Shown: one piece after another, positions 63,376-64,000 of the stretch
How positions within the stretch are numbered: the first letter of the stretch is position 1
Layout: each line of letters opens with the position of its first letter
Assembly (NCBI GenBank): GCA_015060165.1
Contig: SUZC01000001.1
Span: forward strand, 269,980-333,979
Direction of reading: 5' to 3'
DNA from: Rikenellaceae bacterium
GTDB lineage: Bacteria; Bacteroidota; Bacteroidia; Bacteroidales; Rikenellaceae
DNA length: 64,000 nt
Program-made: the position numbers and the translations under genes
The notes under the pieces: generated by a model
The model's input: the letters and a program-made list of their open reading frames with translations, nothing else
Told to the model about the DNA's origin: nothing
The model's database searches: none

Positions 63376-63402
63376 GGCAAAGAAATTCAAAATTGATTAA
63401 AT

Positions 63403-63431
63403 ATTCTGTCTAACGTCGAGTTAGGCAGAAT
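63403..63431 (+). terminator. Terminator of typA
   Basis: A 12-bp stem with one wobble (63403-63414 with 63420-63431), 5-nt loop, followed by a long T run. Confidence 0.92.
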
Positions 63432-63487
63432 TTTTTTTCAACATTATAATACAGATATTCCGAATTTGGTTATCGAACGCAGATACG

Positions 63488-63871
63488 TTATTTTCTCAGA
63501 GTTGCATAAGATAGAATATGCCAAGTGATGGCTGCTGCCAATAAAAGCATAGCAATCTGTGCCCACCAGTATTCGTCGACAACAGTCACCACGCAGTAAC
63601 CAATGGTGAGCCATATCAGTGCCACCGACAATATCTTTGCACGTAGAGGGATGGCTCGATACTCGCGAAAGTTACGAATATACTCGCCCAGATAGCGATT
63701 ATTTATAAGCCACTCATACAATCGCTCGGAACTGCGCACAAAACACCACGCCGACAAGAGTAAAAGCGGCGTAGTGGGTAGCAGTGGCACGAATATTCCT
63801 ACCACCCCAAGCCCTAACGAGAGCAATCCCAATATAGTCAAAACTGTTTTCACCGTTGCAAAATTAACCAT
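63488..63871 (-). CDS. DUF454 (YbaN) family membrane protein
   Basis: A 127-residue inner-membrane protein with four segments. The family mark is LGVVGIFVPLLPTTPLLLLSAWCFVRSSERLYEWL, then NRYLGEYIRNFREYRAIPLRAKI. The family, which includes YbaN, has no settled function. It is alone, leftward, convergent with typA. Full length. Confidence 0.9.
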   Translation of the reverse strand: MVNFATVKTVLTILGLLSLGLGVVGIFVPLLPTTPLLLLSAWCFVRSSERLYEWLINNRYLGEYIRNFREYRAIPLRAKILSVALIWLTIGYCVVTVVDEYWWAQIAMLLLAAAITWHILSYATLRK

Positions 63872-63919
63872 TTACATATAAATATATGCCACGATGAAGC
63901 AAAAACCATAAAAAATTCA

Positions 63920-63927
63920 TATTTTTG
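63920..63927 (+). promoter_or_regulatory. -7 box for rpiB
   Basis: TATTTTTG, 29 nt before the ATG at 63956. Confidence 0.5.
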
Positions 63928-63955
63928 CATGATAAGGAACAAAATACTACACAAT

Positions 63956-64000
63956 ATGAAAAAATTAGGTATCGCCTGCGACCATGCAGGATATGAGATG
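63956..64000 (+). CDS. rpiB: Ribose-5-phosphate isomerase B (first 15 codons)
   Basis: Fifteen codons reach the window end: MKKLGIACDHAGYEM. The ACDHAG stretch is the start of RpiB/LacAB isomerases, where the Asp and His bind the sugar phosphate. The enzyme interconverts ribose-5- and ribulose-5-phosphate in the pentose phosphate pathway. The call rests on this short motif only. Confidence 0.75.
   Translation, partial: MKKLGIACDHAGYEM

Noticed and set aside
62715..63380. A 221-codon open frame on the minus strand
   Set aside because: Antisense to typA; Ser/Ile-rich shadow with no domain.

Overview
The window looks like chromosomal DNA of a Bacteroidales bacterium, possibly Rikenellaceae/Alistipes-like. 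The reasons are an LpxC-FabZ fusion followed by lpxA, a PG0541-type protein behind an RND pump, a secreted GH109 enzyme, many Tat-like or lipoprotein leaders on sugar enzymes, and many TAnnTTTG -7 boxes, often with TTG about 19-20 nt upstream, placed just before genes. Genus assignment is inference. No phage, insertion sequence, CRISPR array or rRNA operon was seen. Most genes are ordinary core genes. The accessory content is mainly secreted carbohydrate enzymes and a haem/sugar-oxidoreductase cluster.

Layout. 1-11.3 kb: glycan enzymes without SusC/SusD, namely a truncated GH125 mannosidase, a GH3 enzyme set between a DUF2975 membrane protein and a small HTH regulator, a GH78 rhamnosidase and a GH109 N-acetylgalactosaminidase, plus an HD protein, an outer-membrane beta-barrel candidate and a small lipoprotein. 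11.4-15.3 kb: a K+/H+ antiporter, two unknown small proteins and a TonB-family protein. 15.4-23.8 kb: lpxC/fabZ-lpxA, rimP-nusA-infB and a CoA-transferase. 23.8-27.3 kb: a candidate small RNA, an ECF sigma factor with a membrane partner, an RluA-type pseudouridine synthase and tRNA-Ala. 27.4-34.3 kb: MmcQ/YjbR protein, a lipoprotein, and a probable leftward operon (porin-like protein, phoH, pepD, lipid kinase), then der.

34.4-44.4 kb is the most unusual part. It holds an AT-rich lipoprotein, a GH43 enzyme, the cytochrome c maturation pair CcsA/ResB, an exported TIM-barrel sugar isomerase, a WbuC cupin, an exported Gfo/Idh/MocA protein, a tetrahaem NapC/NrfH-like cytochrome fused to a SUMF1-like domain, and a cytosolic Gfo/Idh/MocA protein. 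Together they suggest an envelope sugar-oxidation module linked to c-type haem, but this is a hypothesis. 44.6-51.2 kb is a TetR-controlled RND efflux operon. 51.5-55.8 kb carries GtrA, an HU-SPOR fusion, lgt, a histidine kinase, an S24-like regulator and tRNA-Arg. 56.2-64 kb carries ruvB, three exported phosphodiesterase/glycosidase-like proteins, aroB, typA, a DUF454 protein and the first codons of rpiB.

Intrinsic terminators with long perfect stems close most convergent gene pairs and help define transcription units.
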